DNA of 43,152 bases from an uncultured Pelagibacteraceae bacterium (GTDB lineage Bacteria > Pseudomonadota > Alphaproteobacteria > Pelagibacterales > Pelagibacteraceae): NCBI GenBank assembly GCA_902625825.1, contig CACOCL010000006.1:1-43152 (forward strand). The letters are read 5' to 3'. Under the pieces are notes generated by a model. The model had not been told where the DNA came from. It saw nothing but the letters and a program-made list of their open reading frames with translations, and ran no database searches. A program made the position numbers and the translations under genes. Below, piece after piece: positions 15,067-24,898 of this stretch (positions are counted from its first letter, which is position 1; every line of letters begins with the position of its first letter).

Positions 15067-16325
15067 TGTCAGAAATTGAGATAAAAGTACCCAATATTGG
15101 AGATTTTAAGGATGTAGAAGTGATTGAGGTTTTAGTTTCCGAAGGTCAAATTCTAAAAAAAAATGACCCTTTAATAACAATAGAAAGTGATAAATCTAGT
15201 GTAGAAATTCCCTCTAATTTTGATGGTAAAATTAAAACTTTAAAAACAAAAGTGGGAGACAAAGTTTCAGAGGGCGACTTAATCTTAATTTTAGAAAATA
15301 TTAATGAAGCACAGGAAAAAGTTGAAAAGAAACCATTAATTGAAAAAGAGATTAAAAAAACTCAGGAAATAAAACCAAAGTCTCAAAAAATATTATCTGA
15401 TCAAAATAAAGTTTTCAATATATCATCCGCAAGTCCAAAAGTTAGAAAATTTGCGAGAGAACTTGGCGTTGATATTAATCAAGTTGCAGGAAGTGAACGT
15501 AAAGGTAGAGTCATTGAGAGTGATGTAAAATTATTTGTAGCTTCGAAATCTAGTAATTTAATTAATAATTATAATAAAAGTAATGAAAAGATTAAACAAG
15601 AATACTCCCATTCAGAATTTGGAGAAGTAGAAATAAAAGATATACCGAGAGTAAAAAAACTATCATCAAAGTACTTGATGAATTCTTGGACAAATATTCC
15701 TCATGTAACCAATCATGATGAAGCAGATATCACAGAGCTAGAAGAATTTAGAACATCACTAACTGATATTTATACTGGAGAAAAAAAAAAAATTACACCT
15801 TTAGCTTTTATTGTCAAAGCTTTGACTGCTTCATTGAAAAAATTTCCTAATTTTAATAGTTCTATCGATGATATTGATAGTGGAAAAATGACGGAAAAAA
15901 AATATTACCATATAGGAATAGCGGTGGATACTCCGCATGGTTTAATGGTTCCTAAACTAAGAAATGCAGACAATAAAAATATTAATCTTATAAGTTCTGA
16001 ACTTAAAAATCTTAGTGATCAATGTAGAAATCTTAAGATTGATAAAAAAGAATTATTCGGTGGATCCATGACAATAACAAGCTTAGGTGGCATTGGAGGA
16101 TCATTTTTTACACCTATTATAAATTTTCCTGAAGTTGCAATATTAGGAATCGGAAGATCTGTAAAAAAACAAGTTTTCGTTGATGGAAAATTTGTTACTA
16201 GAATTATGTTGCCTTTATCATTGTCCTATGATCATAGAATTATCGATGGAGCAGAAGCAGCTCGTTTTAACAATGAGTTAAAAGAAAATTTAGGAAAAAA
16301 CTTTGCTTACAAATTAGCAGTCTAA
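15066..16325 (+). CDS. aceF: pyruvate dehydrogenase E2, dihydrolipoamide acetyltransferase
   Basis: A 419-residue E2. Residues 1-80 are a single lipoyl domain (VPNIGDFKDVEVIEVLVSE, then IESDKSSVEIP with Lys43). About 130-170 is the peripheral subunit-binding domain (ASPKVRKFARELGVDINQVAGSER split over the region, then RVIESDVKLF). The catalytic acetyltransferase domain ends with LSYDHRIIDGAEAARF, holding the active-site His and Asp. It transfers the acetyl group from lipoate to CoA and forms the complex core. It is translationally coupled to aceE. Many proteobacterial E2p partners of AceE carry two or three lipoyl domains; here E2 has one and E1 has one. Confidence 0.95.
   Translation: MSEIEIKVPNIGDFKDVEVIEVLVSEGQILKKNDPLITIESDKSSVEIPSNFDGKIKTLKTKVGDKVSEGDLILILENINEAQEKVEKKPLIEKEIKKTQEIKPKSQKILSDQNKVFNISSASPKVRKFARELGVDINQVAGSERKGRVIESDVKLFVASKSSNLINNYNKSNEKIKQEYSHSEFGEVEIKDIPRVKKLSSKYLMNSWTNIPHVTNHDEADITELEEFRTSLTDIYTGEKKKITPLAFIVKALTASLKKFPNFNSSIDDIDSGKMTEKKYYHIGIAVDTPHGLMVPKLRNADNKNINLISSELKNLSDQCRNLKIDKKELFGGSMTITSLGGIGGSFFTPIINFPEVAILGIGRSVKKQVFVDGKFVTRIMLPLSLSYDHRIIDGAEAARFNNELKENLGKNFAYKLAV
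15180..15202 (+). repeat. 23-base direct repeat, copy 2 (lipoyl region of aceF)
   Basis: Identical to 12139-12161 in aceE and encodes the same lipoyl-lysine loop around Lys43. The next base on each side differs. Confidence 0.85.
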
Positions 16326-16333
16326 AACAAATT

Positions 16334-17224
16334 ATGTCTAAAACAGTCTCATTATTAAGTGCATTATTATGCACATTTATTTGGGGAACTACTTTTATTG
16401 CCCAGGATACGGGTATGGACAATATAGGTCCTTTTACTTTCAACGCAGTAAGATTTTTTGTCGGATTTTTAGCAATTATTCCTCTTGTTTTTTTATTTGA
16501 GCTTAAAAAATTTAGATCAGAGTTCAAATTAGATTTTAAAACTTTTGCTACACTCTCTTTTTTAATCGGATTATCACTTTTTTTGGGCTCAGCATTACAA
16601 CAGGTTGCTCTTTTGTATACCGATGTTGCAAATGCCGCTTTTTTTACAATTTTCTATGTCCCCATGGTGCCAATAATAATTTTTTTATTTAAAAAAAAAT
16701 CAATACATTGGAGTGTGTGGCCCTCTGTAGTTTTATGTTTAATTGGGGGTTATTTACTTACAAATTTCCATGATGCAACAGTAAGACTTGGTGATACACT
16801 TGTTGTATTAGGAGCTTTGTTTTGGAGTACCCATATCATTTTTACTGGAATAATAGTCACAAAATATGATTTACCGTTAACTTTAGGTGCTATTCAAACT
16901 TTATTAGTAGCATTATTTTCTTTTGCGATAGGATTAATTTATGAGGAATTTATTATCGAAAATATCTTAAATGAAATTGATTCAATTTTATATGCTGGGA
17001 TTCTTTCAGGGGGATTTGCATTTGTTTTACAAATTTATGCACAAAAAAATATTACGCCTGCTCCAGCGGCAATTATTTTTTCATTAGAGGGTGTTTTTGC
17101 AACGATTGCAGCTTGGTTTCTGTTAAATCAGATATTAGGTATCAATAATTTATTAGGATGTTTCTTTATATTATGTGGTGTCTTATTATCTCAATTACTA
17201 CCTTTAATAAAACGATCAGCTTAA
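16334..17224 (+). CDS. DMT-family transporter (two EamA domains)
   Basis: A 296-residue protein with ten hydrophobic segments forming two EamA repeats. The first opens with LLSALLCTFIWGTTFIAQD, where WGT is the usual EamA start. The second begins near LGDTLVVLGALFWSTHIIF. The end, PAPAAIIFSLEGVFATIAAWFLL, is the family's conserved E-containing helix. These inner-membrane carriers export or import amino acids, nucleotides or other metabolites; the substrate cannot be predicted. It starts nine bases after aceF and may be cotranscribed with it. Its stop overlaps the convergent uppP stop by four bases. Confidence 0.9.
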   Translation: MSKTVSLLSALLCTFIWGTTFIAQDTGMDNIGPFTFNAVRFFVGFLAIIPLVFLFELKKFRSEFKLDFKTFATLSFLIGLSLFLGSALQQVALLYTDVANAAFFTIFYVPMVPIIIFLFKKKSIHWSVWPSVVLCLIGGYLLTNFHDATVRLGDTLVVLGALFWSTHIIFTGIIVTKYDLPLTLGAIQTLLVALFSFAIGLIYEEFIIENILNEIDSILYAGILSGGFAFVLQIYAQKNITPAPAAIIFSLEGVFATIAAWFLLNQILGINNLLGCFFILCGVLLSQLLPLIKRSA

Positions 17225-17988
17225 ATGTAAACTATTGATAATAAAATTAATGCAACAATTAATCTATAGATTACAAAAATATTTAATGAAAATTTATTTA
17301 AATAATTTAAGAAAAATTTAACTGTTATATATGAAAACAGAAAAGAAAATACTATAGCAATAATTACTAATAAATTAATTTCTAAAGTTTCATACTGTAT
17401 ATCTTTTAACCCTAGAAAACTTGCTCCTGCTAAGGCAGGAATAGATAGTAAAAATGAAATTTTGCCAGAGTCGACTCTATTAAAATTTAAAAATCTTGCA
17501 GCAGTCATTGTAATACCTGCTCTACTTACACCAGGTATTAATGCAAGTATTTGAAATAATCCGATAAATATAATAGACTTCAAGTCAAGGTTTGAAGAAA
17601 TATTTTGATCGATTTTTCTCTGATCAGCAAAGTATAAAATAATCCCAAAAAATAATGTAGTCCATGCTATAAGTTTAATATTTCTCAAAAGATAAATTAA
17701 CTCAGATGAATGTAGCAAATATCCGAAAATAATAAGCGGAATTGAGCCAATTATGATTAATTTTAATAATTTTTTATTATATTTAAGGTCAAACAAGTCT
17801 TTTCTAAAAAAAAATATTATTGCCAATAAAGAACCTAAATGTAAGCTAATGTCTATCAACAATGAACTCGCTTTAATATCATACAGACTTGACACTACAA
17901 TCAAATGAGCTGACGAACTAATAGGTAAAAACTCAGATATTCCTTGAATGGCAGATAAGATGAGAATTTCTATAAAATTTTGGAGCAT
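17221..17988 (-). CDS. uppP: undecaprenyl-diphosphatase UppP/BacA
   Basis: A 255-residue membrane phosphatase that recycles undecaprenyl pyrophosphate for peptidoglycan and surface-polysaccharide synthesis. Motif 1 is IQGISEFLPISSSAHL (residues 14-29, with catalytic Glu19 and the Ser-rich loop). Motif 2 is PGVSRAGITMTAARFL with the active-site Arg. About seven to eight hydrophobic helices follow the family pattern. It is convergent with the EamA gene. It supplies lipid carrier for the kind of glycan assembly encoded at 36-42 kb, though it is not linked to it. Confidence 0.94.
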   Translation of the reverse strand: MLQNFIEILILSAIQGISEFLPISSSAHLIVVSSLYDIKASSLLIDISLHLGSLLAIIFFFRKDLFDLKYNKKLLKLIIIGSIPLIIFGYLLHSSELIYLLRNIKLIAWTTLFFGIILYFADQRKIDQNISSNLDLKSIIFIGLFQILALIPGVSRAGITMTAARFLNFNRVDSGKISFLLSIPALAGASFLGLKDIQYETLEINLLVIIAIVFSFLFSYITVKFFLNYLNKFSLNIFVIYRLIVALILLSIVYI

Positions 17989-18097
17989 ATAAATGTCGTA
18001 ACTTAAAAAATATCTATTTAAAACACTTCGATTTAAACATATTAGCTATGCAAAAATTAAAATTTCTTTATTTTTAGCTGTTTTTAATTAAATATAT

Positions 18098-18112
18098 GTC
18101 AGTATTGCTGAC
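18098..18112. promoter_or_regulatory. inverted repeat GTCAG-N5-CTGAC upstream of gltD
   Basis: GTCAGTATTGCTGAC has perfect five-base arms and lies 61 bases before the gltD ATG. It may be an operator for nitrogen-responsive control or a short hairpin. No match to the NtrC consensus is evident. The short arms mean chance is possible. Confidence 0.3.
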
Positions 18113-18143
18113 CTAAATAATTCTTTTCCTAATAAAAACAATG

Positions 18144-18149
18144 TATATT
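18144..18149 (+). promoter_or_regulatory. candidate -10 box of gltD
   Basis: TATATT preceded by TG (TGTATATTTT) looks like a -10 element and would give a leader of roughly 17 bases. No good -35 hexamer is seen. The dyad at 18098-18112 lies about 32 bases upstream. Confidence 0.3.
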
Positions 18150-18172
18150 TTGCCTGAATTCAGAAAAAAAAT

Positions 18173-19612
18173 ATGACTGATAAAATGTTAAAATTTGTAA
18201 AAATAGGTCAGCAGACTCCACCTAAAAGAGAGGTTAGTGAACGAAAAGATGATTTTAATGAAATTTATGATGAATTTATAAATCGTAAGGCTCAAGAGCA
18301 ATCAAGTAGGTGTTCGCAATGTGGAGTACCTTTTTGCCAAGTACATTGTCCGCTAAGTAATAACATTCCAGATTGGTTAAAATTAACTGCCGAAGGTAGA
18401 CTAAAGGAGGCTTATGAACTTTCTCAAAGTACCAATAATATGCCTGAGGTATGCGGAAGAATATGTCCTCAAGATAGATTATGTGAGGGTAATTGTGTAA
18501 TAGAGCAATCAGGTCATGGGACAGTTACAATAGGTTCTATGGAAAAATACATTACAGATAATGCCTGGGAACAAGGTTGGGTAAAACCAATCAAAGTAAA
18601 ATATGAGAAGGAACAAAGTGTAGGAATAATAGGTGCAGGCCCTGCAGGATTAGCAGCTGCAGAACAATTAAGAAAAGATGGATACAAAATAACTATTTAT
18701 GATCGGTACGATCGTGCTGGAGGATTGCTTATTTACGGTATTCCAAATTTTAAATTAGAAAAACATGTAGTCCAGAGAAGAACACAACTTTTAAAAGACG
18801 GAGGAATAGAATTTATACAAAATTTTGAAGTAGGCAAAGATGCTACTTTGGATCAATTAAGAAAAAAACATGATGCAATTTTAATTGCTACAGGCGTTTA
18901 TAAGCCAAGAGAAGTTAAATTACCTGGAAATGATTTAAATAATATTTTCCCAGCTATGGAATTTTTAACAGCCTCAAACAAAAAAGGTCTAGGTGACAAA
19001 GTGGATTTGTTTGATAAAGGTATTCTAAATGCTGAAGGAAAGGATGTGGTAGTAATAGGTGGAGGAGATACCGCAATGGACTGTGTAAGGACATCCATCA
19101 GACAAAAAGCTAAATCTGTCAAATGTCTTTACAGAAGAGATAAAGAGAATATGCCTGGATCAGCTAGAGAAGTTGCAAATGCTGAAGAGGAGGGAGTTGA
19201 ATTTGTTTGGTTATCGAGTCCAAAAGAATTTAAAGGTGAAAATAAAGTTGAACATTTAATAGTTGATCAAATTAAATTAGGTTTACCTGATGATTCAGGA
19301 AGAAGAAGACCTGAAATTAAGGAGGGTTCTGAATTTGAATTAAAAGCTGATATGGTAATTAAAGCTTTGGGATTTGATCCTGAAGACCTACCGGTTCTTT
19401 TTGATAATAGAGAATTACAAGTTACTAAATGGGGAACTATTAAAACTGATTTTGACACGATGGAAACAAACCTTAAAGGAGTTTTTGCTGCAGGAGACAT
19501 TGTAAGAGGAGCATCACTAGTTGTTTGGGCTATAAAAGATGGTAGAGATGCAGCTGCAGCTATTAAAGTTCATCTAGAAAAAATTGAAATTAATAAATCA
19601 AAAGTAGCTTAA
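18173..19612 (+). CDS. gltD: glutamate synthase small subunit GltD
   Basis: A 479-residue FAD/iron-sulfur oxidoreductase subunit of NADPH-GOGAT. The N-terminal cysteine set for two [4Fe-4S] clusters is Cys47, 50, 55, 59 (CSQCGVPFCQVHCP) and Cys94, 98, 104, 108 (CGRICPQDRLCEGNC). The FAD Rossmann motif is GIIGAGPAGLAAAEQL and the NADPH motif VVVIGGGDTAMDC. The closing GVFAAGDIVRGASLVVWAI is the second FAD site. It passes electrons from NADPH to GltB. Its stop overlaps the gltB start by one base. The gene order gltD-gltB is the reverse of the enterobacterial gltBD. Confidence 0.96.
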   Translation: MTDKMLKFVKIGQQTPPKREVSERKDDFNEIYDEFINRKAQEQSSRCSQCGVPFCQVHCPLSNNIPDWLKLTAEGRLKEAYELSQSTNNMPEVCGRICPQDRLCEGNCVIEQSGHGTVTIGSMEKYITDNAWEQGWVKPIKVKYEKEQSVGIIGAGPAGLAAAEQLRKDGYKITIYDRYDRAGGLLIYGIPNFKLEKHVVQRRTQLLKDGGIEFIQNFEVGKDATLDQLRKKHDAILIATGVYKPREVKLPGNDLNNIFPAMEFLTASNKKGLGDKVDLFDKGILNAEGKDVVVIGGGDTAMDCVRTSIRQKAKSVKCLYRRDKENMPGSAREVANAEEEGVEFVWLSSPKEFKGENKVEHLIVDQIKLGLPDDSGRRRPEIKEGSEFELKADMVIKALGFDPEDLPVLFDNRELQVTKWGTIKTDFDTMETNLKGVFAAGDIVRGASLVVWAIKDGRDAAAAIKVHLEKIEINKSKVA

Positions 19613-22600
19613 TGGAAATTTATAAAAAGAACTTTGAATTACTTTCTAAAAATCACGTCTATTCTAAAGAAATGGAACATGATGCTTGTGGTGTTGGTGT
19701 AATTGCCTCAACAGAAGGAAAAAAATCTAGAGCTATAGTAGAATATGGAATTGAAGCATTAAAAGCAGTTTGGCATAGAGGAGCAATTGATGCTGATGGA
19801 AAAACAGGAGATGGAGCAGGAATACACGTTGAAGTTCCTAAAGATTTTTTTATAGAAAAAATACAAGTAACCGGTCATGATTATGATAATTCTGACATAT
19901 GTGTTGGAATGATTTTTTTACCAAGGAATGATTATTCTTCACAAGAAAGTTGTAAAACAATAGTTGAAAGTGAATTAACAAAAAATAATTTCAGTATATA
20001 TGGTTGGAGACAAGTTCCTGTAAACCCTAAAGTTTTGGGTGAAAAGGCTCTTCAAACTATGCCAGAAATAATCCAAGTTTTATTCAAATCTAATGATCCA
20101 AATTTATTAGATAAAGATTTAGAGAGAAAAATTTATGAGACTAGAAAAAGAATTGAAAACAAGGTCTTCAATGCTTCACTAAATAATTTTTATATTTGTT
20201 CGATGAGCTCAAAATCTATAATATATAAGGGTCTATATTTAGCTGAGGCTATATCGGATTTTTACCTTGATTTGCGCGATAAAAGATTTGTTTCAAGATA
20301 TGCAATTTTTCATCAAAGATTTTCAACCAACACTGCGCCGAGTTGGAGTTTAGCGCAACCTTTTAGAGCGGTTGCTCATAATGGAGAAATAAATACTTAT
20401 AAAGGAAATAAAAATTGGATGAAAGTTCATGAGCAAGAAATGAGCAGTCCCCTTTTTGATAATGTAGAAAATTTAAAACCTGTAATCCAAAAAGGAGTTT
20501 CTGACTCTGCTGCTTTAGATAATGTATTTGAATTGTTGAACAAATCAGGGCAATCAGCGCCATTAGCTAAATTGATGTTAATTCCTGATGCATGGTCAAA
20601 AAAAAATAAGACTTTACCTAAAAGTCATCAGCAATTATTCAATTTTCTAAATAGCACTATGGAACCTTGGGATGGACCAGCTGCTATTGCAGCTACAGAC
20701 AACGAATGGGTAATAGCTGCCAATGACAGAAATGGACTTAGACCTCTTAGATATGCAATTACAAAAGATAAGATGCTTTTTGCTGGATCTGAAACAGGCA
20801 TGATTGAATTGAATGAAAAAAAAATTCTTTCAAAAGGTAGATTAGGGCCAGGTGAGATTATTGGTGTAAGAATTGAAAAGGGAAAAGTTTTTTCAAATAT
20901 TCAAATAAAGGACTACTTAGCAAAAGAATTTAAACACTTTAATTCTCAAATTGTAGATTTAGATGAAAAATTATCAATCTCAAATGAAAAACATACTTTC
21001 GATGGAGAGAATTTAAGAAGAAGACAATATACTTTTGGGATAAGTTTAGAGGATTTGGAGCTAATTTTACACCCGATGGCCGAGGATGCTAAAGAGGCAA
21101 CAGGCTCGATGGGTGATGATACTCCTCTAGCTGTCCTCTCTGATAGGTATAGACCTCTTTATCATTTCTTTAGACAAAATTTTAGTCAAGTAACAAATCC
21201 TCCCATAGACTCACTGAGAGAGAATAAAGTAATGAGCTTAAAAACAAGATTTGGGAATTTAGGAAATATTCTTGATTTTGATACACTCACTAAAGAAAAT
21301 ATTTATGTTTTAAACAGTCCGATTTTATCTAATTCTCAATTTAATAAATTCATTAATTTTTTTGGGAAAAATTCAGTTGCGATTAATTGTACATTTTCCC
21401 AAAACGATAACTTATCAGCAGCAATAGCAAGAATCCAAAAAGAGGCTGAGATTGCAGTAAGACAAGGAGTAACGCAATTAGTTTTAAGTGATAAAGATCT
21501 CTCATCAAAAAATATGCCTATACCGATGTTATTATGTGTTGGAGCTATAAATTCATTTTTAATAGAAAAAAAATTAAGAGGGTATGTATCTATCAACGTT
21601 CAATCTGGAGAAGCTTTAGACACACATTCATTCGCAACATTATTAGGTGTAGGTGCAACCACTGTTAATCCTTATCTAGCTTTTGATAGCTTATATCAAA
21701 GGTATACAAAAAAACTTTTTGGACAATTTAGTTTTGATGACTGTGTGCAAAGATATATAAAATCAGTGAATGCTGGCTTGTTGAAAATAATGTCTAAGAT
21801 GGGAATTTCTGTTTTAAGCTCATATAGAGGTGGATGCAACTTTGAAACTGTTGGACTAAGTAGAACAGTTGTGAATGATTACTTTCCAGGAGTGACATCA
21901 AAAATCTCAGGCATTGGATTAGTTGGTATTGAAAAAAAAATAAGAGAAATTCATAAGGAAGCATTTGAAAGCACTGAAACTGTTTTACCTATTGGAGGTA
22001 TATATAGATATAGAAAGAATGGAGAAACTCATCAATATCAAGGTCGACTTATTCATCTTTTGCAAAGTGCAGTAGGTTCAAATTCATACGATGCGTATAA
22101 AAAATATGCAGAAGGAATATATAATTTACCACCAATTAATTTAAGAGATTTAATTGATTTTAGAAAAAAGAAATTAGGTCCATCAATTAATATTTCTGAA
22201 GTTGAACCAATAGAGAATGTATTAAAAAGGTTTGGTAGTGGAAGCATGTCACACGGGGCTTTATCTAAAGAAGCACACGAAACTCTTGCAATTGGTATGA
22301 ATAGAATAAAAGGTGCATCTTGCAGTGGTGAAGGTGGCGAAGATGAAAAAAGATTTAAAAAACTGGATAGTGGAGATAGTGCGAATTCTAGAGTAAAACA
22401 AATTGCTTCTGCAAGATTTGGAGTAACTGTAAATTATTTAAATAACTGCAATGAAATAGAGATAAAAATTGCTCAAGGCGCGAAGCCTGGTGAAGGTGGT
22501 CAATTACCAGGTTTTAAGGTAACTAATGAGATTGCAAAACTTAGACACTCAACACCAGGTGTAACCCTTATTTCACCACCACCTCATCATGACATTTATT

Positions 22601-24117
22601 CGATAGAGGACCTAGCTCAACTTATTTATGATTTAAAACAGATTAATCCTAAAGCCAGAGTAGGTGTTAAATTGGTTGCATCATCTGGCATAGGAACAAT
22701 TGCTGCTGGTGTTGCTAAAGCAAAAGCTGACATTATTTTAATTTCTGGACATAATGGCGGAACGGGAGCCACTCCTCAAACAAGTGTAAAATATGTGGGG
22801 ATACCGTGGGAAATGGGCCTTACTGAAGCGAACCAAGTTCTTACACTTAATAATCTAAGACATAAAATTACATTGAGAACAGATGGCGGAATTAAAACAG
22901 GAAGAGATGTTGTTATAGCAGCGATGATGGGTGCAGAAGAATACGGAGTTGCAACTACAGCCTTAGTTGCAATGGGTTGCATTATGGTCAGACAATGTCA
23001 TTCAAATACTTGTCCAGTCGGAGTTTGTACTCAAGATGATAAATTAAGAGAAAAGTTTACTGGAACCCCAGATAAAGTGGTAAATCTATTCACTTTTATT
23101 GCGCAAGAGGTCAGAGAAATACTTGCCTCGTTAGGATTTAAGTCATTAAATGAAATAATTGGAAGAACAGATCTTCTAATGCAAGTTAATAAAGGTTCTC
23201 CTAATTTGGATGATCTTGATTTAAATCCTTTATTTGTACAAGCTGACCCAGGTAATAATAAAAGATATTGTGAAGAACCTTCTATTAATGAAGTACCAGA
23301 TACCTTGGATCAAGAAATCTGGCCAGAAATTGAGAATGCATTGGATGGATTAAAATCAATTGATAAAGAATTTGCTATCAAAAATACAAATAGAGCTGTT
23401 GGTACTAGAATTTCTCACCATTTATACAAGAAATATGGTTACGAAAAATTAAAAGATGATTTTTTAACTTTGAACTTTATAGGTTCTGCAGGACAATCTT
23501 TTGGAGCTTTTGCCTCGAAAGGATTGAAATTAAATTTAAAAGGCGATGCTAATGATTATGTAGGCAAAGGATTGTCTGGTGGAAAAATTTCAATCAAACT
23601 TTCACATGAAAGTAATTTAATCTCAAATGAAAATACCATTATTGGAAATACAGTTCTTTATGGCGCAACCTCAGGCAAATTATTTGCTGCTGGCCAAGCT
23701 GGGGATCGATTTGCTGTCAGAAATTCAGGAGCAATTTCAGTAATAGAAGGATGTGACTCTAATGGATGTGAGTATATGACCGGAGGAACAGTTGTGATCC
23801 TTGGAAACGTTGGAGATAATTTTGCTGCAGGTATGACAGGCGGAATGGCATTTATTTATGATAAATCTTTACAATTTGAAAAAAAAATAAATCCAAACTC
23901 AGTTGTTTGGCAAAACATTGAAACTGAATACTGGAAAAAATTTTTAAAAGACTTGGTTTATGAGCATTACTTTGAAACACAATCAACAATATCAAAAAAA
24001 ATAATTTCTAATTTTGATGAGGAAATAAAAAATTTTGTTCAAGTGTGTCCAAAAGAAATGTTAGACAAGCTTAAAAATCCAATCACTTATAATTCAAAAA
24101 CAAAAGAAGCTATTTAA
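19612..24117 (+). CDS. gltB: glutamate synthase large subunit GltB
   Basis: 1501 residues, full length for alpha-GOGAT. The class II glutaminase nucleophile is Cys26 in EHDACGVGV, exposed after removal of a 25-residue propeptide. The amidotransferase domain runs to about residue 420, a central domain follows, and the FMN-binding synthase domain has GEGGEDEKRF and SGHNGGTGATPQTS. The [3Fe-4S] cysteines are Cys1123, 1129 and 1134 in CIMVRQCHSNTCPVG. A C-terminal right-handed beta-helix with GGxxxI repeats ends the protein (NTVLYGATSGKLFAAGQAGD). It makes glutamate from glutamine and 2-oxoglutarate. The stop overlaps the convergent hydrolase gene by eight bases. Confidence 0.97.
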   Translation: MEIYKKNFELLSKNHVYSKEMEHDACGVGVIASTEGKKSRAIVEYGIEALKAVWHRGAIDADGKTGDGAGIHVEVPKDFFIEKIQVTGHDYDNSDICVGMIFLPRNDYSSQESCKTIVESELTKNNFSIYGWRQVPVNPKVLGEKALQTMPEIIQVLFKSNDPNLLDKDLERKIYETRKRIENKVFNASLNNFYICSMSSKSIIYKGLYLAEAISDFYLDLRDKRFVSRYAIFHQRFSTNTAPSWSLAQPFRAVAHNGEINTYKGNKNWMKVHEQEMSSPLFDNVENLKPVIQKGVSDSAALDNVFELLNKSGQSAPLAKLMLIPDAWSKKNKTLPKSHQQLFNFLNSTMEPWDGPAAIAATDNEWVIAANDRNGLRPLRYAITKDKMLFAGSETGMIELNEKKILSKGRLGPGEIIGVRIEKGKVFSNIQIKDYLAKEFKHFNSQIVDLDEKLSISNEKHTFDGENLRRRQYTFGISLEDLELILHPMAEDAKEATGSMGDDTPLAVLSDRYRPLYHFFRQNFSQVTNPPIDSLRENKVMSLKTRFGNLGNILDFDTLTKENIYVLNSPILSNSQFNKFINFFGKNSVAINCTFSQNDNLSAAIARIQKEAEIAVRQGVTQLVLSDKDLSSKNMPIPMLLCVGAINSFLIEKKLRGYVSINVQSGEALDTHSFATLLGVGATTVNPYLAFDSLYQRYTKKLFGQFSFDDCVQRYIKSVNAGLLKIMSKMGISVLSSYRGGCNFETVGLSRTVVNDYFPGVTSKISGIGLVGIEKKIREIHKEAFESTETVLPIGGIYRYRKNGETHQYQGRLIHLLQSAVGSNSYDAYKKYAEGIYNLPPINLRDLIDFRKKKLGPSINISEVEPIENVLKRFGSGSMSHGALSKEAHETLAIGMNRIKGASCSGEGGEDEKRFKKLDSGDSANSRVKQIASARFGVTVNYLNNCNEIEIKIAQGAKPGEGGQLPGFKVTNEIAKLRHSTPGVTLISPPPHHDIYSIEDLAQLIYDLKQINPKARVGVKLVASSGIGTIAAGVAKAKADIILISGHNGGTGATPQTSVKYVGIPWEMGLTEANQVLTLNNLRHKITLRTDGGIKTGRDVVIAAMMGAEEYGVATTALVAMGCIMVRQCHSNTCPVGVCTQDDKLREKFTGTPDKVVNLFTFIAQEVREILASLGFKSLNEIIGRTDLLMQVNKGSPNLDDLDLNPLFVQADPGNNKRYCEEPSINEVPDTLDQEIWPEIENALDGLKSIDKEFAIKNTNRAVGTRISHHLYKKYGYEKLKDDFLTLNFIGSAGQSFGAFASKGLKLNLKGDANDYVGKGLSGGKISIKLSHESNLISNENTIIGNTVLYGATSGKLFAAGQAGDRFAVRNSGAISVIEGCDSNGCEYMTGGTVVILGNVGDNFAAGMTGGMAFIYDKSLQFEKKINPNSVVWQNIETEYWKKFLKDLVYEHYFETQSTISKKIISNFDEEIKNFVQVCPKEMLDKLKNPITYNSKTKEAI

Positions 24118-24856
24118 TCATAATAATCAGTTCTTTTTTAATTAATTTTAGCCATTTTGGTGAAGAAAGGCTATGATTACCATTTTTAACAAGGACTAAT
24201 CTTTTTTTTGCACCTTTAAAAATTTTTAAAGTTTTTTTTGAATATGAGACTGGAACAGCCTCATCTTTTTCACCATGTATCATTGTGACATTTATCCTTG
24301 ATTCGATTTTTTTATTTAATACTTTATTTTTTCTTCCATCTTTTATTAGTTGAAGAGTTATTGGATATACATAATCTCCATGTTTTAAATTATAAATATT
24401 CTTTTTAATTAATTCTGTTCGCATTTTTTTTGAAAATTTTTTCCACATTAGATTTTCTAAAAAGTCTGGAGCAGAACCAATCCCCAAAAACCCAACAATT
24501 TGACTTTTGAAATATTTAAATAAGTTTAGACTTATCCATGAACCCATACTTGAACCTACAAGTATGAAGTTATTTTTTTTGACTATTTTTGAGATTAATA
24601 CTTTTGTATCCCTCGTCCATTTTGAAATATTACCGTCAACAAATTTACCTGAAGATTTACCATGGCCTGAATATTCGAGAGCTAAAAAACTAAGTTTATT
24701 CTTTTTGGCAAAATTTAGGAGGCTTTTAGGTTTTTTGCCCTCCAAATCCGACATAAAACCATGTAAAAAAACAATATAAGCACTATTTTTTTGGACAAAA
24801 TTTAAATATCTTATTTTTTTTGTGCTAGAGAATTTTAAATATTTGAATTTTTTCAT
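24110..24856 (-). CDS. alpha/beta hydrolase
   Basis: A 248-residue protein with a complete alpha/beta-hydrolase triad. These are the strand VFLHGFMSDLEGKKP, the nucleophile elbow GSSMGSW, the acid loop HGEKDEAVPVSYSKK and the His in NGNHSLSSPKW. ALEYSGHGKSSGKF is typical of the family in alphaproteobacteria and resembles the mitochondrial ABHD10-like group. It is cytoplasmic, with no signal peptide. The substrate is unknown; thioesterase or acyl-esterase activity is likely. It is very lysine-rich (K in about one residue in seven), consistent with the genome's AT bias. Divergent from the GT4 gene, with 42 bases between. Confidence 0.85.
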   Translation of the reverse strand: MKKFKYLKFSSTKKIRYLNFVQKNSAYIVFLHGFMSDLEGKKPKSLLNFAKKNKLSFLALEYSGHGKSSGKFVDGNISKWTRDTKVLISKIVKKNNFILVGSSMGSWISLNLFKYFKSQIVGFLGIGSAPDFLENLMWKKFSKKMRTELIKKNIYNLKHGDYVYPITLQLIKDGRKNKVLNKKIESRINVTMIHGEKDEAVPVSYSKKTLKIFKGAKKRLVLVKNGNHSLSSPKWLKLIKKELIIMIK

Positions 24857-24884
24857 AAAAGTTTATTAGTTTTATCTATTATTA

Positions 24885-24890
24885 TATAAT
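24885..24890 (+). promoter_or_regulatory. candidate -10 box of GT4 gene (leaderless start?)
   Basis: A perfect TATAAT ends nine bases before the ATG at 24899, so transcription would begin at or within about two bases of the start codon. No clear -35 sequence. If real, the GT4 mRNA is leaderless. Confidence 0.35.
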
Positions 24891-24898
24891 CTAATCTG

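Noticed and set aside
17989..18172. Riboswitch upstream of gltD
   Set aside because: Only a five-base dyad is visible, without the conserved cores of glycine or other known riboswitches, and the likely leader is very short.
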